Source: Schlesneria paludicola DSM 18645 (lineage in GTDB: Bacteria > Planctomycetota > Planctomycetia > Planctomycetales > Planctomycetaceae). Taken from it: 64,000 bases of DNA. A program made the position numbers and the translations under genes. This document shows, one piece after another, positions 8,958 through 17,118 of the stretch. Position 1 is the first letter of the stretch, and the number at the start of each line of letters is the position of its first letter. The notes below the pieces were generated by a model that was not told where the DNA came from, made no database searches, and saw only the letters and a program-made list of their open reading frames with translations. Location: assembly GCF_000255655.1 (NCBI RefSeq), contig NZ_JH636436.1, positions 718,985 to 782,984 of the forward strand, read 5' to 3'.

Positions 8958-11039
8958 ATGTCAATTGAAGGTGCGATTTCGATGACGAACGATGAACTGG
9001 ACCAACTGTCGATCAATACCATCCGTACGCTTTCGATGGATGCGGTCCAGCAGGCGAACTCCGGGCATCCAGGTACCCCGATGGCGCTGGCCCCGCTCGT
9101 TTATACGATCTGGAATCGCGTGATGCGGTTCGATCCAAAGGATCCCTTCTGGCCGAACCGGGATCGGTTCGTTCTTTCGAACGGCCATGCTTCGATGCTG
9201 CTGTGGTCTGTGCTGCACTTGACCGAGACTCAAGCGATCGGCGCCGATGGAAAGCCAACCGGGCACGAGACGATCACGCTCGAGGATATTCGTCGTTTCC
9301 GTCAACTCGGCAGCAAGGCCGCGGGGCACCCGGAATATCATCTGGTCTCTGGTGTCGAAGCGACGACCGGACCGCTGGGGCAGGGGATTGCCAACAGCGT
9401 CGGGATGGCGATCGCCGAGAAGTGGTTGGCGCAGCACTACAATCGACCGGGGTTTGATCTGTTTGACTACGACATTTATTCCGTCTGTGGCGACGGGTGT
9501 CTGATGGAAGGCGTGGCCTCGGAAGCGGCATCACTCGCTGGCCACTTGGGACTCGATAACCTGTGCTGGATCTACGACAACAATCACATCACGATTGAAG
9601 GACGTACGAACCTAGCCTTCTCTGAAGATGTCGCCGCGCGATTCGTTGCCTATGGATGGAATGTGTTGCGGTTGCATGATGCCAACGATCTGAAGGGGAT
9701 CGAAGGTGCCTTGAAAGCATTCCGAGAAACAAAAGGTCGTCCGACAATCATCGTCTTCGACAGCCTGATCGGCTATGGCGCGCCGCACAAGCAAGACACT
9801 CCTGAAGCGCACGGCGAACCGCTGGGTGTTGAAGAAGTGAAGCTGACGAAACGAAACTATGGTTGGCCCGAAGATGCTCAGTTCCTGATTCCTGACGGAG
9901 TGAAGCAGCACTTCGCTGACGGCGTGGGTCAACGCGGTGCGGTTGCTCATCAGAAATGGACCGAGCTGTTCGCGGCGTATCGGAAATCGTTTCCCGAACT
10001 CGCGACTCAGATTGAACAAATGGAACGGCGCGAGCTGCCCGCAGGCTGGGACAAGAATTTGCCTTCGTTCCCTGCCGACGCCAAGGGGGTTGCCGGACGT
10101 GAAGTCTCGGGCAAGGTGCTGAATGTGCTGGCGCAAAACATCCCCTGGTTGCTGGGCGGATCGGCCGACTTGGGGTCGTCGAACAAAACGACCCTCAAGT
10201 TTGAAGGTGCGGAATCGTTCCAGGCGAAGACAACCGGAGGGCGGAATTTCCATTTCGGAATCCGCGAGCATGCGATGGGTGCCGTTCTGAACGGGATGTC
10301 CTTGTCGAAACTGCGACCCTTTGGTGCGACGTTCTTCGTATTCAGCGACTACGCCCGACCTTCGATTCGTCTCTCGGCATTGATGGAGATCCCGACGATC
10401 TTCATCTTTACGCATGACGCACTGGGCGACGGCGAAGACGGTCCCACGCATCAACCGATCGAGCACCTGATTTCCTTCCGCGCCATGCCTGGCATCGTGA
10501 CCTTACGACCCGGCGATGCGAACGAAGTGGTCGAAGCTTACCGCTATATCGCCCAGCTTCAGCACGAACCCGCCATCCTGGTTCTCACGCGTCAGCCCGT
10601 ACCGACGCTGGACCGGGCCAAGTACGCTTCGGCTTCGGGGGTCTCTCACGGTGCGTACGTGCTGGCCGACGCTCCTGGCGGAAACCCGGAAGTGATCCTA
10701 ATTGGCACGGGAAGCGAACTGAGCGTCGTCGTCGAGGCTCACGAAGCGTTGGTCACCCAGGGGATTCGATCCCGCGTTGTTTCGATGCCCTCGTGGGACA
10801 TTTTCGAGCGTCAGACGCGCGAGTACAAAGAGAGCGTATTTCCTTCCAGCGTCAAAGCCCGTGTGGTCATGGAGCAGGCCTCGACGTTTGGTTGGGAACG
10901 TTACGTTGGCGAGACAGGCCAGATCATCGGCATGACGACGTTCGGTGCGTCTGCACCTTATAAGGATCTCCAGAAGCATTTCGGCTTTGTGCCCGAATCT
11001 GTGATCGCCGCCGCGAAACAGCAGCTCGGCAAGGCGTAA
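8958..11039 (+). CDS. tkt: Transketolase
   Basis: Thiamine-diphosphate enzyme of the pentose phosphate pathway, moving two-carbon ketol units between sugar phosphates in the cytoplasm. Length 693 residues fits bacterial transketolases. Visible signatures are ANSGHPGTPMALAP near the N-terminus, the cofactor motif GDGCLMEGVASEAA, DNNHITIEG, and in the pyrimidine domain GIREHAMGAVLNG, DALGDGEDGPTHQP and RQPVPTL. An in-frame ATG at 8982 (MTNDELDQ) is an alternative start; AAGG precedes it at a usable distance, so the first eight residues may not be made. It is monocistronic, with an intrinsic terminator 33 bases after the stop. Confidence 0.97.
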   Translation: MSIEGAISMTNDELDQLSINTIRTLSMDAVQQANSGHPGTPMALAPLVYTIWNRVMRFDPKDPFWPNRDRFVLSNGHASMLLWSVLHLTETQAIGADGKPTGHETITLEDIRRFRQLGSKAAGHPEYHLVSGVEATTGPLGQGIANSVGMAIAEKWLAQHYNRPGFDLFDYDIYSVCGDGCLMEGVASEAASLAGHLGLDNLCWIYDNNHITIEGRTNLAFSEDVAARFVAYGWNVLRLHDANDLKGIEGALKAFRETKGRPTIIVFDSLIGYGAPHKQDTPEAHGEPLGVEEVKLTKRNYGWPEDAQFLIPDGVKQHFADGVGQRGAVAHQKWTELFAAYRKSFPELATQIEQMERRELPAGWDKNLPSFPADAKGVAGREVSGKVLNVLAQNIPWLLGGSADLGSSNKTTLKFEGAESFQAKTTGGRNFHFGIREHAMGAVLNGMSLSKLRPFGATFFVFSDYARPSIRLSALMEIPTIFIFTHDALGDGEDGPTHQPIEHLISFRAMPGIVTLRPGDANEVVEAYRYIAQLQHEPAILVLTRQPVPTLDRAKYASASGVSHGAYVLADAPGGNPEVILIGTGSELSVVVEAHEALVTQGIRSRVVSMPSWDIFERQTREYKESVFPSSVKARVVMEQASTFGWERYVGETGQIIGMTTFGASAPYKDLQKHFGFVPESVIAAAKQQLGKA

Positions 11040-11072
11040 TCGTCTGTCTGTGATTTCAGGCTGCGACAATCG

Positions 11073-11111
11073 AAGTTGCCAGGTTTCAACGCGAATCCTG
11101 GCAACTTTTTT
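11073..11111 (+). terminator. Intrinsic terminator of tkt
   Basis: Perfect 11-pair stem AAGTTGCCAGG / CCTGGCAACTT around a 13-base loop, running into six T at 11106-11111. It begins 33 bases after the transketolase stop. The complement strand lacks a T-run, so it acts on the plus strand. Confidence 0.88.
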
Positions 11112-11283
11112 CTTTCACGGTCGTGGAACGTCGAAGTGGCGGCGTTGTTTTGCTGGCGGCAGGATATTGCCGGGGGCGAAAGTACCGGGCAAAGGGGCCG
11201 CTTTCCGTGGCAGTCATTTGCTGTGAACAGTCAGACACAACTGAAATCTGTTGCTTTGACCGCAGAGAATGACCGGTTAGCAT

Positions 11284-11380
11284 CCTGTTGAAGTAAGGGG
11301 GACAGGCACCTTGGCGTTGATGATGTCATGGCGTTTTTTAAGCTGGCCGGAGCCAGTCCCCGTTACTTCAACAGACTGTT
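11284..11380 (+). repeat. Dispersed palindromic repeat, type B, copy 1
   Basis: Terminal arms CCTGTTGAAGTAAGGGG and CCCCGTTACTTCAACAG are inverted complements. Inside them lie GACAGGCACCTTGGCG and GGCCGGAGCCAGTC, again complementary in part, around a T-rich centre (GGCGTTTTTTAA). About 97 bases in all. It ends 11 bases before the NUDIX start codon. Confidence 0.9.
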
Positions 11381-11391
11381 AGAGGCTGTCC

Positions 11392-11850
11392 ATGAAACAG
11401 GTCTATTATGTCGTGGTATTCATCCTCCGTCGCCACAATGGCAACAACCAATTGCTGATGGCACGTCGCGCCGAGAACAAGTACATGGGCGGCACGTGGC
11501 AACTGATTTCTGGGGGCCTTGAGCCAGATGAGACGGCGTGGCAGGGTGCGCTGCGTGAGATGTGGGAAGAGACGCGTTTGAAACCGCTGGAGTTCTACCG
11601 GCTGAGTACGCTCGCCAGTTTCTACCGGCCCGACAATGATTCACTGAACACGGCCCCGATGTTCTGCGCGGTGATCGATAACGACGCGGCCGTGACAATC
11701 AATTCGGAGCATACCGAGATTGAGTGGGTGAACGTGACCGAAGCCGATTCAAGGCTGATGTGGCCCAGCGATCAGCAGGGGCTCGCGGAAGTCCGGTCAG
11801 TGATTCTGAACGATGGCTTGGCCAAGGGATACATGCGGATTCCGCTGTAG
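11392..11850 (+). CDS. NUDIX hydrolase (NudB-like)
   Basis: 152-residue pyrophosphohydrolase that cleaves nucleoside-diphosphate-linked substrates. The NUDIX box starts at SGGLEPDETAWQGAL and continues REMWEETRL; it keeps the REUxEE metal-binding glutamates but the usual following Gly is Arg. The N-terminal strand YYVVVFILRRHNG and WQLISGG resemble dATP/dihydroneopterin-triphosphate hydrolases (NudB), which is a guess on overall look. The gene is enclosed by two type B repeats in the same orientation: one ends 11 bases before the ATG, the other begins at the base after the stop codon. No transposase is near. Confidence 0.88.
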   Translation: MKQVYYVVVFILRRHNGNNQLLMARRAENKYMGGTWQLISGGLEPDETAWQGALREMWEETRLKPLEFYRLSTLASFYRPDNDSLNTAPMFCAVIDNDAAVTINSEHTEIEWVNVTEADSRLMWPSDQQGLAEVRSVILNDGLAKGYMRIPL

Positions 11851-11950
11851 CAGCCTGTTGAAGTAAGGGGGGACAGGCACCTTGGCGTTCACGATGTCAT
11901 GGCGTTTTTTAATCTGGCCGGAGCCAGGCCCGTTACTTCAACAGACTGCT
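11851..11950 (+). repeat. Dispersed palindromic repeat, type B, copy 2
   Basis: Same orientation as copy 1 and nearly identical: CAGCCTGTTGAAGTAAGGGG at the left and GTTACTTCAACAGACTG at the right, with the GGCGTTTTTTAATCTGGCC centre. It starts immediately after the NUDIX stop. A long open frame that begins inside this repeat is an artefact of the palindrome, not a true N-terminus of the next gene. Confidence 0.9.
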
Positions 11951-12111
11951 GGACGAGCACTCTGATAACAGACGGTCGTGCGAAGATCATTCGTCCATGG
12001 TTCCGCTCGTTCATCGTGCTGATCCTTTTGGGATTGCTGGGAGGCAAATTACAATGCGTCGCTCCGTCCTTCCAGATGTGTCATGCTCGCTCTCAGGGGA
12101 ACAAGTTCGCC

Positions 12112-13179
12112 ATGTTGATGAAACTAAAACGCCAGTCATGGTGCATCGGTTGTTTTGTTGCGGTCTTCCTGTTGAGTGCATCGTCCCGCTCGGTAATGGC
12201 GGACGGCAATTCGATAGAGACGCCCGGCTCCGTCGGGAATGGTGATTTCATTATTGGACCCGACTACAAAATCGATCCCGATCTCACGGATCGAGGGCGA
12301 CCGAAAGGGAAGTCTTTTGAATTCTCTTTGCGTCTGGCCGACAGCAAGATTTTCCGTGGTGATGACTCGACTCTCGATGCGACGAAGCCTGTGCGCGTGC
12401 AGCGAAAAATCTTCGTCTATGTTCCCGCAGCCTACAAAGATGGTACGAAAGCACCGGTGCTGGTCACGCTTGATGGGCCAAGTCGTCTCGATCTGGTGAA
12501 GCACGCACTGGATAATCTGACGGGATCAACTGACCCAGATCGCTCGTTGCCGGCCTTCATCGTGGTGGCCGTCGAGAATGGAGGTAACGATGGGAAAGGG
12601 AGCGAACGTGGTCTCGAATACGATACGATGTCCGATCGCTTTGCACGCTTCATCAATGACGAAGTACTGTCGGCGGTGTTGACGAATGCCGAGATCAAAA
12701 CCGCATATCCTCGGATCGCCTTCACCGAGAATCCCTTGGGAAAAGCGGTGATGGGCTGCAGTTCCGGCGGGGCGGCGGCGCTGACCATGGGCTGGTTTCG
12801 TCCGGACCTGTTTCGTCGCTTGATCACCTACTCGGGGACGTTCGTCGATCAGCAGGACGACGACGCATCAGAAGAAGCGAAATACCCACTCGGTGCGTGG
12901 GAATATCACTCCAGCATGAAGCTGATCGAGAGCACCGACAAAAAGCCGCTTCGCATCTTCACGCATGTGTCGGAGAACGACAATCGCGCGAACGATCCCG
13001 AGGAGACGTATCACAATTGGGTGATGGCCAACGAGCGCACCGCCAAGGCCTTGCATGCCAAGGGGTATGATTACCGGTACGTCTTCAGCCGAGCATCGAA
13101 GCACTGTGACGCCAACGTCTTTGAGCAGACGCTTGCAGATACGCTCGTCTGGATGTGGCGTGGCTACATTCCGGAGTGA
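12112..13179 (+). CDS. Exported esterase D/enterochelin-esterase-like hydrolase
   Basis: About 355 residues with a signal peptide (KRQSWCIGCFVAVFLLSASS, cleavage near SVMA-DG). The core is an alpha/beta hydrolase of the PF00756 type: VQRKIFVYVPAAY, then LVTLDGPSRLD, the nucleophile elbow MGCSSGGAAAL, an acidic region around HVSENDN and a C-terminal His in RASKHCDANVF. The open frame extends 213 bases upstream into repeat B copy 2, but the signal peptide fixes the start at 12112 or the ATG at 12118. Members act on ester bonds in siderophores, feruloyl or acyl substrates; which one is not visible. Confidence 0.83.
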   Translation: MLMKLKRQSWCIGCFVAVFLLSASSRSVMADGNSIETPGSVGNGDFIIGPDYKIDPDLTDRGRPKGKSFEFSLRLADSKIFRGDDSTLDATKPVRVQRKIFVYVPAAYKDGTKAPVLVTLDGPSRLDLVKHALDNLTGSTDPDRSLPAFIVVAVENGGNDGKGSERGLEYDTMSDRFARFINDEVLSAVLTNAEIKTAYPRIAFTENPLGKAVMGCSSGGAAALTMGWFRPDLFRRLITYSGTFVDQQDDDASEEAKYPLGAWEYHSSMKLIESTDKKPLRIFTHVSENDNRANDPEETYHNWVMANERTAKALHAKGYDYRYVFSRASKHCDANVFEQTLADTLVWMWRGYIPE

Positions 13180-13429
13180 GCCGCGAATTGCCGTGCGTGA
13201 TTGCGGACAAGCGGTTGCGGCCGATGAATGCGACGACAAGAAAGCGGGCACAAGCTCGCGTGGATTTATCGTTAAAGTCGTTAAAGTCGCGTGGGTCCTC
13301 TGGTCGATGAGAGAGGATGATCGGCTCTTTCCGGCACCTTTGCTTTGTTGCCGTGACTGGAAAGCATTCTTGACACCCGAAGCATCCGTTGAGTCTCCCG
13401 CATCAACCTGGAACGTGTGACACGCTGAT

Positions 13430-14290
13430 ATGCGCTGGCCGTCATTGCTACTGATGACTGCACTGATGATGGCGGTACCCGGCTGTCGAATTCTTGGACC
13501 GCTTTCTCCTTTGCGGCCTGTCGAGCAGTTGCTGGTTTACCCGCAGTCCGTCGCACCGTCGTTCTCTCAGCATGAACAAGCGGGGGGCCGACAGATCTGG
13601 ATCGAGACCGAGAATCACCACCAACTGGACGCTCGGTATTTTGAACATCCAAATCCGCAGGCGGTGGCACTGTACTGTCATGGCAACGTCGGGACCGTTG
13701 ATAAATGGGCGATTCTTGCCGGTCGATTGTCTCGCATGCATGGGATTTCGATTCTCGTTTTTGACTATCGGGGTTACGGCCGAAGTACGGGATTCGCCAA
13801 TGAACGAGGGATCTTGAGGGACGCGGAAGCCGCTCGAAGCTGGGTGGCTCGGGAAAATGGGATCAGACCGTGCGACGTGGTTCTGATCGGTCGATCGCTG
13901 GGAGGGGCCGTTGCGGTCGATCTGGCCGCGAATGGAGGAGCTCGCGGATTGATTCTCGAAAGTACCTTTCCGTCGCTGCCCGAAGTCGCGGAACGCCACG
14001 CCGCCTGGCTGTTACCAGAATGGAACATGACTCAGCGAATGAACTCGGCAGCGAAGATCAAACGGTACTCCGGACCACTGCTGCAGAGCCATGGCGATGC
14101 CGACCGCCTGATTCCGTTGTCATTGGGGGAAGAGCTGTTTGCCGCGGCACCCGGGCCCAAGCGGTTCATTGTCGTTCCCGATGCCACTCACAACGACGAC
14201 CATATTCGCCATTGCAAGGCGGAACGTGAACAGTTTCTCCGCAGCCTTCCACCGGTCTGGTTAACTCGTGAGATGGCTTTCGCGGAATGA
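13430..14290 (+). CDS. Lipoprotein alpha/beta hydrolase (BEM46/YfhR-like)
   Basis: 286 residues. The N-terminus MRWPSLLLMTALMMAVPGC is a lipoprotein signal with lipobox VPG-C. The hydrolase core has VALYCHGNVG, the turn VFDYRGYGRS, nucleophile elbow LIGRSLGGAVAVD, acid in QSHGDADRLIP and histidine in PDATHNDD, so all triad residues are present. Such proteins are serine hydrolases anchored to a membrane; the substrate is unknown. The 250-base upstream gap contains a tandem GTTAAAGTC-GTTAAAGTC at 13271-13288, possibly a regulator site. Confidence 0.83.
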   Translation: MRWPSLLLMTALMMAVPGCRILGPLSPLRPVEQLLVYPQSVAPSFSQHEQAGGRQIWIETENHHQLDARYFEHPNPQAVALYCHGNVGTVDKWAILAGRLSRMHGISILVFDYRGYGRSTGFANERGILRDAEAARSWVARENGIRPCDVVLIGRSLGGAVAVDLAANGGARGLILESTFPSLPEVAERHAAWLLPEWNMTQRMNSAAKIKRYSGPLLQSHGDADRLIPLSLGEELFAAAPGPKRFIVVPDATHNDDHIRHCKAEREQFLRSLPPVWLTREMAFAE

Positions 14291-14361
14291 CTTCGGTGAT
14301 TCCGCTGGCGGGGGTTGGGCTTGCGGTAATCGGAGGCCTTCGAGCTCGGTGAGTGCGTTTG

Positions 14362-14886
14362 TCAAACGGGCGAACTTGACCGGCGATATTTGAGTTCGAC
14401 CAAGCCGCTTGGGAATGATTGGCTGCCTTCGAAGGTCAGGTCGGTCCGCAGTGCTTGGGGGTGAAACAGAGGGATGCCGTGTCCCAATACGATCGGGTGG
14501 ATGAACAGACGGAATTCATCGATCAGCCGGCTGGCAATGAATTGGTGAATCAGGTCACCGCCACCGACGAGCCAGATGTTCTTTGTGATCTGTGCGCGAA
14601 TCGTGTCAATCACATTGACGACATCATCTTGTACGAATCGGACCCGATCATCGCCCTGCTCGGTGTTTGATCGAGAAAAGACATAGATGTTCTTGCCCGC
14701 AAACGGAACCGTTTCAAACGTTTTGGCCTGTTCCCACGTCGTGCGGCCGATAATGATGGCCTCGACCGAGGACATGAATTCGCGATAGCCATAGTCCGCA
14801 TCATGAAACAGCCAATCCACGGTTCCATCTGCACTCGCGATGTAACCGTCCAGGCTTGTGGCAATGAAGAGGACAACTTTAGACAT
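14362..14886 (-). CDS. Dihydrofolate reductase-family protein (RibD C-terminal type)
   Basis: 174-residue NADPH-dependent reductase-fold protein (PF01872; YyaP/YwjB type rather than true FolA). It starts with SKVVLFIATSLDGYIA, has the IIIGRTTWEQA helix, and the nucleotide loop IWLVGGGDLIHQFI, then FIHPIVLGHGIPLF, all characteristic. A role in reducing a pteridine- or flavin-like compound is inferred from fold only. Its upstream region carries an (AC)12 dinucleotide tract 112 bases before the ATG. It converges with the hydrolase gene to its left. Confidence 0.88.
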   Translation of the reverse strand: MSKVVLFIATSLDGYIASADGTVDWLFHDADYGYREFMSSVEAIIIGRTTWEQAKTFETVPFAGKNIYVFSRSNTEQGDDRVRFVQDDVVNVIDTIRAQITKNIWLVGGGDLIHQFIASRLIDEFRLFIHPIVLGHGIPLFHPQALRTDLTFEGSQSFPSGLVELKYRRSSSPV

Positions 14887-14997
14887 GGCGGCCGTCGCTT
14901 GTCTGTGATGCGATTGATCTGCTGACGGAATCGCCTTGGCGACGCAGGATCGTCATGAAATAAATTATCGTATTAGTCATGTGGCGTCGAATGACGG

Positions 14998-15021
14998 ACA
15001 CACACACACACACACACACAC
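14998..15021. repeat. (AC)12 dinucleotide microsatellite
   Basis: Twelve uninterrupted AC units, 24 bases. It lies 112 bases upstream of the DHFR-family start codon (read as GT on that strand), just beyond a weak promoter-like stretch TTCGAC-18-TAATTT. Such long dinucleotide runs are rare in bacterial chromosomes and prone to slippage. Confidence 0.97.
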
Positions 15022-15084
15022 GTTGGGCGATTGGAAGCCGGAAAAGTTTGGTTGATTTGGTGCGTAACCATTCACACTCTGAAG

Positions 15085-15190
15085 AGCGGGGGACAGGCAC
15101 ATTTCCCCGGACCATTGGAATCCACAGTGCTTCGATCATCGCAGCTCGGTCCTTCGTCGCGGGAAAATGAACCAGTCCCCGGCCTGTAAG
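15085..15190 (-). repeat. Dispersed palindromic repeat, type A, copy 4
   Basis: On the minus strand it reads TTACAGGCCGGGGACTGG, then CATTTTCCCGCGACGAAGG, GCACTGTGGATTCCAATGG, and closes with GGGGAAATGTGCCTGTCCCC. Both arms are intact and complementary. It lies between the AC tract and the small zinc-ribbon gene. Confidence 0.88.
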
Positions 15191-15307
15191 CAGTTACATT
15201 TGGTACAGCCGCCTGGCGAATTTATTTCGGACGCGAAGCGTGTTGACGTCACGTGGGGCGATTGGCAGAATCGGCCCGGGCAATGACGCCCCGGGGACCC
15301 ATTCAAG

Positions 15308-15472
15308 ATGAACGTCGATACTCCCGCCGCCGAACAACCTCCTCGCAAATCTTGTCCGCCGCAGCCGGTTTGTCCCGCGTGCGGGGGCGAACTGTTCGAG
15401 ATTCGAGCCAAGTTGCAATGCTCGCGCTGCCACACCATCTGTGAGACATGTTGTGAAGGTGGTCGCGGGTGA
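15308..15472 (+). CDS. Small zinc-ribbon protein (54 residues)
   Basis: Fifty-five codons beginning MNVDTPAAEQPPRKSCPPQ. The second half carries CPACGG, then KLQCSRCHTICETCCEGG, giving four CxxC-like knuckles (CPAC, CSRC, CETC with a neighbouring Cys); two can hold one zinc as a ribbon, the others may form a second site. A GGGGA stretch lies about ten bases before the ATG. The regular cysteine spacing across 30 codons is very unlikely by chance in a gap. I believe short proteins ending in an ICETCCEGG-like motif recur in planctomycetes, but that is memory, not a search. Nucleic-acid or protein binding is a guess. Confidence 0.75.
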   Translation: MNVDTPAAEQPPRKSCPPQPVCPACGGELFEIRAKLQCSRCHTICETCCEGGRG

Positions 15473-16010
15473 TCATTCCTCGAGATTGCATCCCATTGCC
15501 GATCTGCCGCGAATGAGATCGAACAGCGGGAGCAAGCGCCTGCCCCCCGCTGCTCGTCGGTGAGCGTGAGTCGAGTGTGTGGATCTGGCAACTCGAGCGT
15601 CAAGGCCGCTGATCGTGCGTCCAAATTTTGACTCGGTGGCGATGCCATGATTCTTTGGCGCGCGAGTGTCGCCAGTGGGACCAGCCGAATTCTGAAAACC
15701 TCGAATCGAACGGCGTGCCGATATCGATCCGCCAGCGTCAGATCGAAACAAGGATGATTCGAAGTGGCACGCCGTTCGATGGAGTCCTGATTGGGCAATC
15801 AGGTCGAGGAGGATGGCTGATGTTTTGCATGAATGATGCCAATTCGATCTTTTCTGATCTCACTTTGTCTCGGTTCGAATTCCAGCGAAAATGCGGCATG
15901 CGATCGAGGCGGCACATCCTCGTTACCCACTCGACTTGGACTTATTCACTGGCTGAGTTTTGCCAACTGGCTTGAATTGGCTCACCAGTCACATGAGGTG
16001 GGTGTGACGT
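15473..16010. other. Gene-poor gap with a long inverted repeat
   Basis: No convincing gene. It contains the 15-base inverted repeat listed separately. Open frames in both directions lack family features and overlap the inverted repeat. Confidence 0.45.
15705..15780. repeat. 15-bp perfect inverted repeat
   Basis: ATCGAACGGCGTGCC at 15705-15719 is exactly complementary to GGCACGCCGTTCGAT at 15766-15780, separated by 46 bases. A G-T pair would extend the stem inward. It could fold as an RNA stem with a large loop. There is no T-run at either end, so simple termination is not supported. Confidence 0.8.
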
Positions 16011-17048
16011 TCACGTGCTGATGATGACTTTGAGGGCCTTGGAATCGGCGGCATGGCTAAAGACGTCGTAAGCTTTCAGGATTTCATCGAGCGTAAAGCG
16101 ATGAGTAATCAAGCGGTTCGGGTCGATCTTCCGGGACAAAACCGTCTTCATCAGCATTGATGTCGAGACGGTGTCGACCAATCGAGTCATGATGCAGATG
16201 TTGTGCGACCAAAGTCGTTCCAGGTGCAGATCCACTTTCTTCCCGTGAACTCCGATATTCGCGATGATTCCACCAGGGGCGACCAGATCCTGGCAGAGCA
16301 GGAATGTGGCCGGCACTCCGACGGCCTCAATCGCAGTCTCGACGCCTCGTCCGGCGGTCAGCGCCATGACCGTTTCGACGGCATTTGTGGTTCCTGAATT
16401 GACGGTCTGCGTGGCGCCGAACTCGCGTGCAACCGCCAGCCGATTCTCATCGAGATCGATCATGATGACTTGCGAGGGCGAATAGAGTTGTGCGCCGAGC
16501 AATGTTGCCAGGCCGATCGGGCCGGCGCCGACGATGGCAACGGTCGATCCGGGTTCAATTCGACCATTGAGAACGCCACACTCAAACCCTGTCGGCAGAA
16601 TGTCGCTCAACATCACCATGGCATCGGTATCGGCGTCGCTGGGCAGAGGGTACAAACTGGTGTCCGCATGCGGCGTCCGAACGTATTCGGCTTGAGTGCC
16701 GTCAATGACGTTCCCCAGAATCCAGCCGCCCGTGGAACAGTGTGAGTACATCTGGAGGCGGCACGGCTCACATTTCCCACACGACGAAATACAAGAGATG
16801 AGCACTCGGTCGCCCGGCTTCACGTTTGTGACATTGCCGCCCACCGATTCGATGATGCCGACGCCTTCGTGCCCCAGAATACGGCCGGGAGTGCAGGTGG
16901 CGACATCACCTTTTAGGATGTGCAAATCCGTACCGCAGATGGTGGTCTTTGCCAATTTCACGATCGCATCACCGGGGGCTTGGATCGTCGGCTTCGGACG
17001 ATCTTCCAGTGCAAAGCGTCCCGGGCCATCGTACACGAACGCTTTCAT
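16011..17048 (-). CDS. Zinc-dependent alcohol dehydrogenase (MDR superfamily)
   Basis: 345 residues from the ATG at 17048 (MKAFVYDGPGRFALED); a TTG four codons upstream is less likely. Catalytic zinc ligands are in KTTICGTDLHIL and GHEGVGIIES, the structural zinc loop is SCGKCEPCRLQMYSHC with four cysteines, and the NAD(P) fold is VAIVGAGPIGLATLLGAQ followed by an acidic MIDLDENRL, which favours NAD over NADP. It resembles secondary-alcohol and threonine-type dehydrogenases. UspA lies next upstream on the same strand, 70 bases away, so the two may be co-transcribed. Confidence 0.93.
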   Translation of the reverse strand: MKAFVYDGPGRFALEDRPKPTIQAPGDAIVKLAKTTICGTDLHILKGDVATCTPGRILGHEGVGIIESVGGNVTNVKPGDRVLISCISSCGKCEPCRLQMYSHCSTGGWILGNVIDGTQAEYVRTPHADTSLYPLPSDADTDAMVMLSDILPTGFECGVLNGRIEPGSTVAIVGAGPIGLATLLGAQLYSPSQVIMIDLDENRLAVAREFGATQTVNSGTTNAVETVMALTAGRGVETAIEAVGVPATFLLCQDLVAPGGIIANIGVHGKKVDLHLERLWSHNICIMTRLVDTVSTSMLMKTVLSRKIDPNRLITHRFTLDEILKAYDVFSHAADSKALKVIIST

Positions 17049-17118
17049 AGTCGATCTCAATTCAATTGGTTGTCTGAGTGGTCTGACGTTGCCATGAAAT
17101 CGTGAGCAAATTCTGTCC

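Noticed and set aside
11284-11950. Composite transposon around the NUDIX gene
   Set aside because: The flanking elements are about 100 bases, have no transposase gene, and no target-site duplication is obvious at the outer ends.
11899-12111. Open frame extending the esterase by 71 residues
   Set aside because: It begins inside repeat B copy 2; the residues come from the palindrome and a clear signal peptide follows at 12112.
15136-15798. 220-residue minus-strand open frame
   Set aside because: Runs antisense through the zinc-ribbon gene, the inverted repeat and repeat A4; composition is that of a shadow frame.
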